Part shown: positions 26,623 through 34,418 of the stretch, piece after piece
How positions within the stretch are numbered: position 1 is the stretch's first letter
How the letters are laid out: every line of letters starts with the position of its first letter
Source of the DNA: Thermoflexus hugenholtzii JAD2
Lineage (GTDB): Bacteria > Chloroflexota > Chloroflexia > Chloroflexales > Roseiflexaceae
NCBI GenBank assembly: GCA_945881915.1
Contig: CAMCVW010000010.1
Location: 1-64,000 of the forward strand
Reading direction: 5' to 3'
Length of the DNA stretch: 64,000 bases
Translations under genes and position numbers: made by a program
Notes under the pieces: model-generated
Seen by the model: the letters and a program-made list of their open reading frames with translations, nothing else
What the model was told of the DNA's origin: nothing
The model's database searches: none

Positions 26623-26656
26623 AACCCCATCACACGCATCGGCGTGCGGTGGGGTT
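26623..26656. terminator. terminator between convergent genes
   Basis: AACCCCA at 26623-26629 pairs with TGGGGTT at 26650-26656, with an inner CACGC/GCGTG stem, followed by TTTTGAG on the plus strand. It lies between the M16 gene and the converging membrane protein gene. Confidence 0.65.
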
Positions 26657-26669
26657 TTGAGCTTTCCAA

Positions 26670-27176
26670 TTAGTGATTGTGTGAGTCACCTAATGGGAAC
26701 GATTGTACTGCCGCGCCCGCGGTCACTGCCAACCATAGAATAATCAACACAAAGCGGGCATTGGCACTACGCAGTACGAGCCACGGTGAACGGGCAAACG
26801 TGTACCACACGTTGAGTGCCAAATGGATCGCCAACGGCACCCAGGCAATCGCCATCAATACCTGGCTGGCCCCCAGTGCCGGTATCGAAAAAATAGGCGT
26901 CGTAACCAGCATCACCAACCAGGCATCGACAATATACACGTCCCGCAAGGTTTTGGGTGGAATCCGCGGCCATCCGTGCATTTTGGCAGCGATGTACGCA
27001 TGGTAGACCAGCCAGATAAAGCTCGTCATGAAGAAGATTTTGGGCACATCGGGACCATCGGCCACCAGCGATGATTCGCCATGCCGATGCGGATAGATGT
27101 AGTGAATCAACAGATAACCGATTGCAAAAAACCACGACAAATAGCGGTTGTACACCACAAGTTGCTTCATATTCAC
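26670..27176 (-). CDS. uncharacterised integral membrane protein
   Basis: A protein of about 168 residues with four to five hydrophobic spans (for example WFFAIGYLLIHYIY, VPKIFFMTSFIWLVYHAYIA, WLVMLVTTPIFSIPALG, VLMAIAWVPLAIHLALNVW, FVLIILWLAVTAGAAV). Histidines cluster near the first span (HYIYPHRHGE) and at the end (DSHNH). No known family is recognised. GGAG lies eight bases before GTG 27176; ATG 27170 is the alternative start. It is 65 bases from the next minus-strand gene. Confidence 0.65.
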   Translation of the reverse strand: MNMKQLVVYNRYLSWFFAIGYLLIHYIYPHRHGESSLVADGPDVPKIFFMTSFIWLVYHAYIAAKMHGWPRIPPKTLRDVYIVDAWLVMLVTTPIFSIPALGASQVLMAIAWVPLAIHLALNVWYTFARSPWLVLRSANARFVLIILWLAVTAGAAVQSFPLGDSHNH

Positions 27177-27240
27177 AAAAAACACTCCTCTTCGCCCGAA
27201 TACCCCGTATGGGTCCCGGTGTTCGTTGCTCTGTGTGCAG

Positions 27241-27603
27241 CTATGCGAAGAGAAGTCTTTTGGGTGGTGGAATGACGGGTCGACTCTGCCAACTGGGCAT
27301 TGCCTGCGGCATCACGGCGACGCGGTTGCCTGCTCGTAGCACTACCCCGATAGAGACCACTATGAGGATTACCAGTGCCAACGCTTGGAGTGTGTCTACA
27401 CCGATGCGTGGTGGTGCTGATTGTGCGGGATGCTGCTCGTGCATGGAGCAGACGTAGGGGTGCTGATGTGCATGCCCCGTGCTACTGCAGTCAATGATGC
27501 ACCACAGCGGAATAACGACTGCACACCAAGTCCACACCAATACCAGCATGAGTAGCGGTATCTGGCGTTGGCGCATGGATTGGTGGCAGGTCGCGAGCGA
27601 CAT
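27241..27603 (-). CDS. small membrane protein, possibly part of the opp operon
   Basis: A frame of 120 residues with two hydrophobic segments (IPLLMLVLVWTWCAVVIPLW and TLQALALVILIVVSIGVVL) separated by a Cys/His-rich loop (CIIDCSSTGHAHQHPYVCSMHEQH), which might bind metal. It starts three bases after the oppF stop; a later ATG at 27576 would also work. No family is recognised. The DNA has coding-like composition, but the call is less sure than its neighbours. Confidence 0.5.
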   Translation of the reverse strand: MSLATCHQSMRQRQIPLLMLVLVWTWCAVVIPLWCIIDCSSTGHAHQHPYVCSMHEQHPAQSAPPRIGVDTLQALALVILIVVSIGVVLRAGNRVAVMPQAMPSWQSRPVIPPPKRLLFA

Positions 27604-27606
27604 GCG

Positions 27607-28581
27607 CTAGACCTTGTCCCAGAAGTGGCAGGCAGCCCAGCGTCCAGGCGTTTTTTCTTCGAGGGCGGGTTCGTTCGTTTTACACAAATCCGTTGCCATC
27701 CAGCAACGCGTATGGAATCGACAACCGCTCGGCGGGTTGGATGGGCTCGGTACGTCGCCCTGGAGCACGATGCGCTCGCGGTTGGCCGTTGGATGTGGTA
27801 CCGGGACAGCGGCTTTGAGGGCTTTGGTATAGGGGTGGAATGGCCGTGCAAAGATGTCGGCCCGTGGCGCCAATTCGACCATTTTGCCCAGATACATCAC
27901 ACCGATGCGCGTCGACACATACTCGACCACTGCCAAGTTATGCGCCACAAAAAGGTACGTCAAACCCAACTCGTGCTGCAATTGGATGAGCAGATTGAGT
28001 ACCTGTGCCTGAATACTGACGTCGAGCGCCGATACCGGCTCGTCGAGCACCAACAACTCGGGCTCCATGATGAGTGCCCGGGCGATGCCGATGCGTTGGC
28101 GTTGCCCGCCCGAGAACTCATGCGGGAATCGTTCGAGTAGCGCCGGCGACAGCCCGACTTTGGCCATAATGGCTTCGACTTTTGCTTGCTGTTCGTCACG
28201 ATTGCCCACGCCGTGGATGACCAGGCCTTCTGAAATACTTTCGGACACGGTGCGGCGCGGATCGAGCGATCCATACGGGTCTTGGAAGATAATCTGCATC
28301 TTGCGTCGGAATGCTTTTTGTTGGCTTCGATTTGCCGACAACACCGGTTCGCCATTGAACAATACTTCGCCGGCGGTCGCAGGGATGAGGCGCAACAGGG
28401 TGCGGCTGACCGTGGTTTTGCCACAGCCGGACTCACCGACCAACCCCAGCGTCTCGCCTTTGTTGATGCTGAACGACACATCGTCTACGGCGCGCACCTG
28501 ACCGGTGACGCGACGCAGCACACCGGTGCGAATCGGGAAGTATTTGACCAAGTTTTTGACTTCGAGCAGTGGTGTGGTCAT
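27607..28581 (-). CDS. oppF: oligopeptide ABC transporter ATP-binding protein OppF
   Basis: A 324-residue ATPase of the dipeptide/oligopeptide importer family. Walker A is GESGCGKTT, the Q-loop FQDPYGSLDPR, the signature EFSGGQRQRIGIARAL and Walker B LLVLDEPVSALD. The C-terminal oligopeptide/dipeptide extension (GCRFHTRCWMATDLC) carries the cysteines that bind an iron-sulfur cluster in relatives. Start ATG 28581 overlaps the oppD stop by ATGA. It pairs with OppD on the cytoplasmic face of the permease. Confidence 0.95.
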   Translation of the reverse strand: MTTPLLEVKNLVKYFPIRTGVLRRVTGQVRAVDDVSFSINKGETLGLVGESGCGKTTVSRTLLRLIPATAGEVLFNGEPVLSANRSQQKAFRRKMQIIFQDPYGSLDPRRTVSESISEGLVIHGVGNRDEQQAKVEAIMAKVGLSPALLERFPHEFSGGQRQRIGIARALIMEPELLVLDEPVSALDVSIQAQVLNLLIQLQHELGLTYLFVAHNLAVVEYVSTRIGVMYLGKMVELAPRADIFARPFHPYTKALKAAVPVPHPTANRERIVLQGDVPSPSNPPSGCRFHTRCWMATDLCKTNEPALEEKTPGRWAACHFWDKV

Positions 28582-29564
28582 TGTGCAGGTGCTCCCTCTG
28601 AGGCATACAGCCAACATCGGACTTCTCGACCCTGGTGCTGCACAAGCGGTGGCGCCTTGTCGCAGGCGTCGTAGCGTTTGGTGCAGCGGTCGGCGAAGCG
28701 GCAGCCGCGCGGTGGCTCAATCATCATCGGCACGGTACCCTCGATGGCGTGCAAGGTGCGGTTACTCGCATCACCGAGGACGGGCATTGAGTTGAGCAGT
28801 GCCACCGAATACGGGTGGAGTGGTGTTTCGAAGAGTTCGTGGACCGAGGCGTTTTCGACAATCTGACCGGCATACATCACGATGACCCGATCGGCCATTT
28901 CGGCAATCACGCCCAAATCGTGAGTAATCAACATAATCGATGTGTTGACGGTTTTGCGCAGTTCACGCATCAATTCGAGGATCTGCGCCTGGATGGTCAC
29001 ATCGAGTGCGGTGGTCGGTTCGTCCGCAATCAAGAGCTCTGGATTGCAGGCCAACGCCATGGCAATCATGATGCGCTGTGCTTGCCCGCCAGATATCTCG
29101 TGCGGGTATGAATTGATGCGCTGCTCAGCATCGGGCAAGCGGACCAGCTTGAGTAACTCGATGGTGCGTATTTTGGCCTGCTCGAGGGTCAGATTTTGGT
29201 GAATCTGCAGGGCCTCGGTGATTTGGCTGCCCACCGTATAGACCGGGTTGAGGCACGACGTCGGTTGCTGGAATATCATCGAAATCCGGTTGCCGCGGTA
29301 CGTGCGCATCTGTTCTTCGCTGAGCGTCAACAAATCGGTGCCCGCAAAGCTGATGCTGCCCTCGACGATTTCACCCGGGTCGCCAATCAGACGCATAATC
29401 GACAACGAGGTGACGCTCTTGCCGCTGCCCGATTCGCCCACGATCCCCAGGGTCGTGCCCAACGGCACATCAAAGCTGATGTCGTCGACGGCTTGGACTA
29501 CCCCACCAGGGGTGAAAAAATACGTCTTGAGATTTTTGACGGACAGGAGTGGTTGTGTGGTCAT
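28578..29564 (-). CDS. oppD: oligopeptide ABC transporter ATP-binding protein OppD
   Basis: A 328-residue ATPase with Walker A GESGSGKSVT, Q-loop FQQPTSCLNP, signature EISGGQAQRIMIAMAL and Walker B LLIADEPTTALD, plus the C-terminal GCRFADRCTKRYDAC extension typical of the family. The start overlaps the oppC stop and the stop overlaps the oppF start, both as ATGA, so D and F are made in stoichiometric amounts. Confidence 0.95.
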   Translation of the reverse strand: MTTQPLLSVKNLKTYFFTPGGVVQAVDDISFDVPLGTTLGIVGESGSGKSVTSLSIMRLIGDPGEIVEGSISFAGTDLLTLSEEQMRTYRGNRISMIFQQPTSCLNPVYTVGSQITEALQIHQNLTLEQAKIRTIELLKLVRLPDAEQRINSYPHEISGGQAQRIMIAMALACNPELLIADEPTTALDVTIQAQILELMRELRKTVNTSIMLITHDLGVIAEMADRVIVMYAGQIVENASVHELFETPLHPYSVALLNSMPVLGDASNRTLHAIEGTVPMMIEPPRGCRFADRCTKRYDACDKAPPLVQHQGREVRCWLYASEGAPAQ

Positions 29565-30586
29565 GCTGCGGCACTCCGATCACGAATTGCTTTGAGTAAG
29601 GCATCGCGCTTGGAACGGGTCACTTCGACCTGGACGCGCGGGTCGAGGGCGTCGCGCAGACCATCACCGATGTAGTTGATGGCCAACGAACAAATCAAAA
29701 TCGGCAGTGTCGGCACCAGCGGCATCCATGGGTAGTTGAACATATAACTGTTGGCAAACGACAACATGTTGCCCCAGCTAGGGGTCGGGTCTTGGATGCC
29801 GAACCCGAGGAAGCTGAGCGCTGATTCGGCCACTAGCGAGCCACTCAAACCCAACGTGTAGGCCACGATGATGGGCGGCATCGCGTTGGGCAACACGTGG
29901 GTGATGATGTTGTGCAGGTGCGAAGCGCCCAAGGCACGCGACGATTCGACGTACAACTGCTCGCGGATGGACAAGACCATGCCCCGCACAAACCGGGCCA
30001 CACCGGTCCAACCCAGCGCGATAAAGATGACCATGATCATTACCACCTGCTTACCCTCGCGTTCGTTGATCGCCATGATGGCGCCGACAGCCTGCGATAG
30101 CAATGCGGGGATGGGGATGTCGTCACCGTTTTGGATGGCGATCGAGCCCGCAATCAGGAGTAACGTAAAGGTCGGGAAGGTCGATATGAACTCGATCATG
30201 CGCGAGGTAAACGTATCGATGAAGCCACCGAAGTACCCCGCAATCAAGCCAATCACGATGCCGATGAAGGTCGATACCGTGGTCACGGTTAACGCGGTAG
30301 TCAACGAGACACGGGCTGCATAGATGAGCCGCGTGAAGTAGTCGCGGCCCAGGTGGTCCGTGCCGAACACATGGTACGACCCGTCCTGTGCGCTGCTGAA
30401 TGGCGAGGTATAGGCGTTGTCGAGCGAAATTGCATCGCGTTTGTACGGCGCAATGACGCTGGCAAACATCGATAGGACATAGATGGTCGCTATAAGGTAC
30501 AGGCACCACATCGCAACTCTATGGGTCTTGAAGCGGCGGAAGATGAGCGTCCATTGACTTGCTGGTCGTTGATTCGGTGTCGTCAT
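29561..30586 (-). CDS. oppC: oligopeptide ABC transporter permease OppC
   Basis: A 341-residue permease with an N-terminal cytoplasmic segment, a first span (MWCLYLIATIYVLSMFASVI), a periplasmic loop with HVFGTDHLGRDYFTRLIYAA (split), and the binding-protein-dependent transport domain whose EAA loop reads ESSRALGASHLHNIITHVLP. These features separate OppC from OppB. It is the second permease subunit and is coupled to oppD by an ATGA overlap; oppB ends 13 bases upstream. Confidence 0.94.
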   Translation of the reverse strand: MTTPNQRPASQWTLIFRRFKTHRVAMWCLYLIATIYVLSMFASVIAPYKRDAISLDNAYTSPFSSAQDGSYHVFGTDHLGRDYFTRLIYAARVSLTTALTVTTVSTFIGIVIGLIAGYFGGFIDTFTSRMIEFISTFPTFTLLLIAGSIAIQNGDDIPIPALLSQAVGAIMAINEREGKQVVMIMVIFIALGWTGVARFVRGMVLSIREQLYVESSRALGASHLHNIITHVLPNAMPPIIVAYTLGLSGSLVAESALSFLGFGIQDPTPSWGNMLSFANSYMFNYPWMPLVPTLPILICSLAINYIGDGLRDALDPRVQVEVTRSKRDALLKAIRDRSAAA

Positions 30587-30599
30587 TGATGATTCTTTT

Positions 30600-31799
30600 C
30601 TACGAAAGCCGAATGCGCGGATCGAGGATGCTGTACAAAATATCGGTAATCAAGTACCCCACCAGCAGCAAAAAGATACTCACCATCGTCAATCCCATCG
30701 TGACGCTGTAATCGTTGCGCTCGATGGAGTCGACCAGCAATCTGCCCAATCCTGGCCAATTGAATACCGCCTCGGTAATCGCTGCCCCGCCGAAAAGCTC
30801 GGCCATGACACCGGCCAGCAAGGTGATAAACGGCAAAATTGCATTGCGCAAAGCATGCTTGAGCACGACGGTGCGCTCGCGTAGCCCCTTGGCGCGGGCC
30901 GTGCGTACGTAGTCTTGGCGCAACACTTCGAGCATACCCGAGCGGATAAATCGACTGTAGCCGGCGATATTCACAAACACCAATACACCGAGCGGCATGA
31001 TGAAGTGCAGCACACGGTCGAGCGTCGATGAGGCAATCACCTCGCCGATGTAGGGGATGACGTAGTCTTTGTTGCTGACGGCATTCCCCGGCGGCAGATA
31101 GATAAAGCCTGCTTCTTTTGCACCAACGGCAAACACCAAAATGCAGATGATACCGATGACGAACGTCGGCAATGATGACCCAACGAACGAGACAGTCGTC
31201 ATCGTATAGTCGAAGCGCGAGTACTGCCGCACGGCAGAGTAGATGCCCAAGGGCACACCAATGGCAATCGAAATCAATATTGAAGCGCCCATCAACGTCA
31301 ATGTATATGGCAGCCGACTGGCGATGAGTGTCGAGATTGGGCGGTCACGCAACATGACCTGTGACAGACCGAAGTCGCCGAAGAGAATCCCGCGCGAGGT
31401 GCGCCGATCGACAAGGTTCGCATAGGTAATCGGGACTTCGCACCCTTCTTCGATTATTTCGGTGCGACCATCAGGGTAGCGGAGTCGGACTTTGGCGGGG
31501 ATTTTGCAACCGACCTCGACATCCGCGAGGAATGTCTGACCGGCAATGGTGACCGGGCCAGATGGGAATCCGACCAACCAGCGCGTAAAGCGATACGGGA
31601 CAAACAAATCGAGTTCGAAGCGTTGTTTGATGCGTGCGATGTCGTCGGCCGAGATTTTGTTGCGACCGCTCTGTTGCGTCTGACGCATACCCGTCATCGG
31701 ACCACCCGGTGCGAAGTAGAGCAACACAAAAGAGACCACCGCGGAGGCGATGAGGACGATGAACATTTGAATCAGACGACGGATGAGGAATGTCGCCAT
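30600..31799 (-). CDS. oppB: oligopeptide ABC transporter permease OppB
   Basis: A 399-residue permease that opens with the family start MATFLIRRLIQMFIVLIAS and carries the EAA loop TARAKGLRERTVVLKHALRN. Between the first and second spans there is a long extracytoplasmic insert (residues about 40-150), larger than in the E. coli protein (306 residues) but known in longer members of the family. AGGGAG precedes ATG 31799; the open frame extends to 31901 but that part overlaps the intergenic hairpin. It is separated from oppA by 147 bases containing that hairpin. Confidence 0.93.
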   Translation of the reverse strand: MATFLIRRLIQMFIVLIASAVVSFVLLYFAPGGPMTGMRQTQQSGRNKISADDIARIKQRFELDLFVPYRFTRWLVGFPSGPVTIAGQTFLADVEVGCKIPAKVRLRYPDGRTEIIEEGCEVPITYANLVDRRTSRGILFGDFGLSQVMLRDRPISTLIASRLPYTLTLMGASILISIAIGVPLGIYSAVRQYSRFDYTMTTVSFVGSSLPTFVIGIICILVFAVGAKEAGFIYLPPGNAVSNKDYVIPYIGEVIASSTLDRVLHFIMPLGVLVFVNIAGYSRFIRSGMLEVLRQDYVRTARAKGLRERTVVLKHALRNAILPFITLLAGVMAELFGGAAITEAVFNWPGLGRLLVDSIERNDYSVTMGLTMVSIFLLLVGYLITDILYSILDPRIRLS

Positions 31800-31897
31800 G
31801 GAGCGGCTCCCTACTTCTACAACAGTGTGAATGACACGGAGCACGGGGATGGCCGTCGCGAATAGCACGGGGCAGTCCAAAACGGTCTGTGTATGAT

Positions 31898-31932
31898 ACA
31901 CCCCCCAACATGCAATGCACGTTGGGGGGTGT
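31898..31932 (-). terminator. stable hairpin between oppA and oppB
   Basis: ACACCCCCCAAC at 31898-31909 is the exact reverse complement of GTTGGGGGGTGT at 31921-31932, a 12-bp stem with an 11-base loop, 14 bases after the oppA stop. No U-tract follows on the minus strand, so it more likely stabilises the oppA mRNA or only partly reduces read-through, keeping the binding protein in excess of the membrane parts. Confidence 0.7.
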
Positions 31933-31946
31933 GCGGGTAGGGATGC

Positions 31947-33881
31947 TTACTTGATAAACATGTTCATGTCGACGTGTTCCCAGGTTGGGGAAGCAATCGT
32001 CACGACCTGAACCTTGCCCTTGGCGGCGGCATCGACGACCGATTGGACTTCGGCGCCGGCACCCAGGGTTTCGCTACCGAGGACGTCAATATCGCCGGTC
32101 AGCAATTGAGCGACAGCCTGATTGGTGTCTTCAAAGAACTGAATGGTGATGGTCTTGAGCTTCGGAGCGGTGCCACCGTAGTTTTCGTTGGCTTCGAAGA
32201 CCATCTTCTGGCCTTTTTCCCACGAAACGATTTTGAATGGTCCGTTGCTCCATGGCATTTCGGCCACTTCTGGCAACGTTGGCCAATCCTTGGCAGGTAC
32301 GTCGGCGAGGGTCTTGCCCTTGTAGGCGCCTTCGCTCTCGATTGGCTGCTTGGATGGTGCGGGGCCGAAGCCGCCGGTGTAGAACGTTGGCCACTGCACG
32401 CCCGGCACGAAGACCAGGGTCTGCTTGGTGTCGCTCTCTTGGGTGAAGGTCATGACGGAATCACAGAAGGTGAAGGTGGTTGCGCCGGACTCTGGGTCAC
32501 AAGTGGTCTTGTGGCCGAGTTCGAAGTCAGCCTTGGTCACCGGGGAACCGTCTTGCCACTTCATACCGGGCTTGTACTCGAAGCTGACCGACAACTGCTT
32601 GAGGGTCAATGGTGCAGCGCCGTCCCAAACGACGACTTCGCCGGCTGCATTGGTGACTTCGACGTCTTTGGCCAGAGCAACCGGCTCGCCGGCTGTGCTC
32701 CAGACCATGTCGCCGGCCTTGACTTCGATGTCAGCGTTGGTTGCACCGTCGCCCAATGAAGGCAACTTGGTGAAGCCGACTGCCTGATAGTCGTAGTCCA
32801 GTGAGGTGACAGCCAATTGGCTAATCAACTGCACTGCGGTGACTGCCACTGCGGCGCTCTCGACCAGGGTGTAGAGCGATGCTGGTTCTTGGGTGAAGCC
32901 GAGGACGATAGCGTCCGTGCCCGGCAATTCCCATTCAGCGGCGTTGTGGGTGTAGTATTCGGTTGGGTTTGGCTTGAAGTTCTTCAAGTTCACGTTGGCA
33001 GCAGCTGCCTCGGCGCGGTTGAACAACGGCAAGCTGACCATGTCCTTGGTGAATTCCTGCTGGACGATGGCGTACTGCTTGACGCGCTCGGCGCGGTCCA
33101 ACGTGTTGTTGGCGGCGACGATTGCCTTCGAGGCAGCTTCGTTACACCAGCCCATGCCGTTCTGGCCTTCCCAGTTGTTGCCGGGAGTTGGGATCTGGTT
33201 ACAGGCGTAGAGCGAGATGCCGCCGGGATCAGCAGAACCGACCCATGCGAATGCGCCCAATTCGTAGTCACGACGGGACAAGCCGGTCGTGTCGCCGAAC
33301 CACCAGGATGCTGGTGCGTGCGTGCGGGCAATCGTGATGCCACAGTTGTCTGCCAACTGCTGCTCGAGCACGGTGGCCCAGGTCTGGCGGAAGCCAGCGT
33401 TGGTCGTCGTGAAGCGCAAGAACAATGGCGCGCCGGTCTCGACGTTAGCGCCTTCTTCGTAGCCGGCTTCCTTCAACAACGCCTTGCCCTTTTCGGGGTC
33501 AAATGCGTAGGTGGTGATGCCTTCGGTGGCTGCTGCCCAATGGCTCTTGGGCAAGAACGTGTCCATCAACAGACCCTGCTGCTGCTCGTCGCTCAAGAAC
33601 GGATAGACCGACTTGATCAATTCAGGACGGTTCGTGCAGAAGGCAATTGCTTGCCGGATGCGCACGTCGCCCAACAACGGATGCGGTGTGGTGAATGATG
33701 TGTCCTTGACTTCCGGTGCGACTGCTTCTACTGGGGCGACCGGCTCGGCGGTCTCCCTCACCACGACGGTTTCCTTGATGACTTGCACTTCTGGGGCACT
33801 GCCACAGGCTGCAACCATCGGGATAACCAATGCCGTGATGAACAGCAATCCTGCACGACGCAACAACTGTTGCTTCAACAT
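31947..33881 (-). CDS. oppA: lipoprotein solute-binding protein of family 5, circularly permuted
   Basis: A 644-residue lipoprotein: signal peptide with lipobox VAAC (Cys26), a Val/Glu/Pro spacer to about 61, then the ligand-binding domain. Unlike normal OppA/DppA, the domain order is swapped. Residues 66-318 begin with HPLLGDVRIRQAIAFCTNR and DPEKGKALLKEAGYEEG, which in OppA/DppA start the C-terminal half. Residues 321-644 begin with TDAIVLGFTQEPASLY, the usual N-terminal start, and run through WQDGSPVTKADF and NGPFKIVSWEKG to TWEHVDMNMF, exactly where the ordinary protein would continue into HPL-DVR. The halves are complete, so the fold can close as a circular permutant. It is the first gene of the opp operon. 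Confidence 0.9.
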   Translation of the reverse strand: MLKQQLLRRAGLLFITALVIPMVAACGSAPEVQVIKETVVVRETAEPVAPVEAVAPEVKDTSFTTPHPLLGDVRIRQAIAFCTNRPELIKSVYPFLSDEQQQGLLMDTFLPKSHWAAATEGITTYAFDPEKGKALLKEAGYEEGANVETGAPLFLRFTTTNAGFRQTWATVLEQQLADNCGITIARTHAPASWWFGDTTGLSRRDYELGAFAWVGSADPGGISLYACNQIPTPGNNWEGQNGMGWCNEAASKAIVAANNTLDRAERVKQYAIVQQEFTKDMVSLPLFNRAEAAAANVNLKNFKPNPTEYYTHNAAEWELPGTDAIVLGFTQEPASLYTLVESAAVAVTAVQLISQLAVTSLDYDYQAVGFTKLPSLGDGATNADIEVKAGDMVWSTAGEPVALAKDVEVTNAAGEVVVWDGAAPLTLKQLSVSFEYKPGMKWQDGSPVTKADFELGHKTTCDPESGATTFTFCDSVMTFTQESDTKQTLVFVPGVQWPTFYTGGFGPAPSKQPIESEGAYKGKTLADVPAKDWPTLPEVAEMPWSNGPFKIVSWEKGQKMVFEANENYGGTAPKLKTITIQFFEDTNQAVAQLLTGDIDVLGSETLGAGAEVQSVVDAAAKGKVQVVTIASPTWEHVDMNMFIK

Positions 33882-33995
33882 GCGGTACTCCTCACTGTTC
33901 TTCTTCCTTGGTTACGTCCACGCCGCTTGTACGCGAAAATACGCAACGGATTCGTCACGTGCGTTCGTTCACAAGGTTGAGTATTCGTAAGTTTC

Positions 33996-34024
33996 ATGGT
34001 ACCTGATAATTTGCTTATAGTCAA
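33996..34024 (-). promoter_or_regulatory. oppA promoter
   Basis: On the minus strand TTGACT (complement of 34019-34024), a 17-base spacer and TACCAT (complement of 33996-34001) form a clear sigma-70-type promoter about 110 bases before the oppA start. Confidence 0.7.
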
Positions 34025-34192
34025 CGGGATTTGAGCGTGCATTTGACAACATTTCGCATGCTGGTGCCATGCTCCGGTCCGGTGCGGTGGGGTGTATTTT
34101 CGCCCCCAAAAACCACCAAAACGGCTGTTCCGCATCCCCGTGCGTCAGCCCGAAAAACAGTCGCCGTACCTCCACCGATTCGCTTTTTCTTC

Positions 34193-34221
34193 TTGACACT
34201 CCAAACGCACCATGATAGTAT
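34193..34221 (+). promoter_or_regulatory. nrdJ promoter
   Basis: TTGACA at 34193-34198 and TAGTAT at 34216-34221 with a 17-base spacer, giving a start near 34228 and a leader of about 190 bases before nrdJ. No B12-box typical of cobalamin riboswitches is visible in the leader. Confidence 0.8.
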
Positions 34222-34224
34222 TCA

Positions 34225-34273
34225 TTCATACATTTAGTGACTTCCCACCAGTCCACACCACTATATGTTGTGT
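34225..34273 (+). promoter_or_regulatory. pair of NrdR-box-like operators
   Basis: CCACTATATGTTGTGT at 34258-34273 matches the NrdR consensus acaCwAtATaTwGtgt at 14 of 16 positions. A weaker copy ATTTAGTG lies at 34232-34239 within a 16-base site starting at 34225, 33 bases (about three helical turns) upstream. The sites cover the transcription start just downstream of the -10 element, the position expected for repression of ribonucleotide reductase genes. Confidence 0.6.
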
Positions 34274-34418
34274 TTGCTCGGCTGAATCTAGAAGCATTTG
34301 GCTTTCTGAAGACGTCGCAAATGTGTCCGACGGCTTGTAGTACAGACGTTTTTTACGACTGCACTGACAGCCATTGTTTTTTCTCAATTCCGTTTGATGT
34401 ATGGGTAAGGGGTTCGCA

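Noticed and set aside
31947-33881. Two partial binding-protein genes joined by a frameshift or deletion.
   Set aside because: The frame is continuous, each half occurs once and is complete, and signal peptide and spacer are normal, so circular permutation explains it better.
34274-34418. A cobalamin riboswitch in the nrdJ leader.
   Set aside because: No B12-box or the expected set of helices could be found by eye; only short A/T-rich stretches are present.
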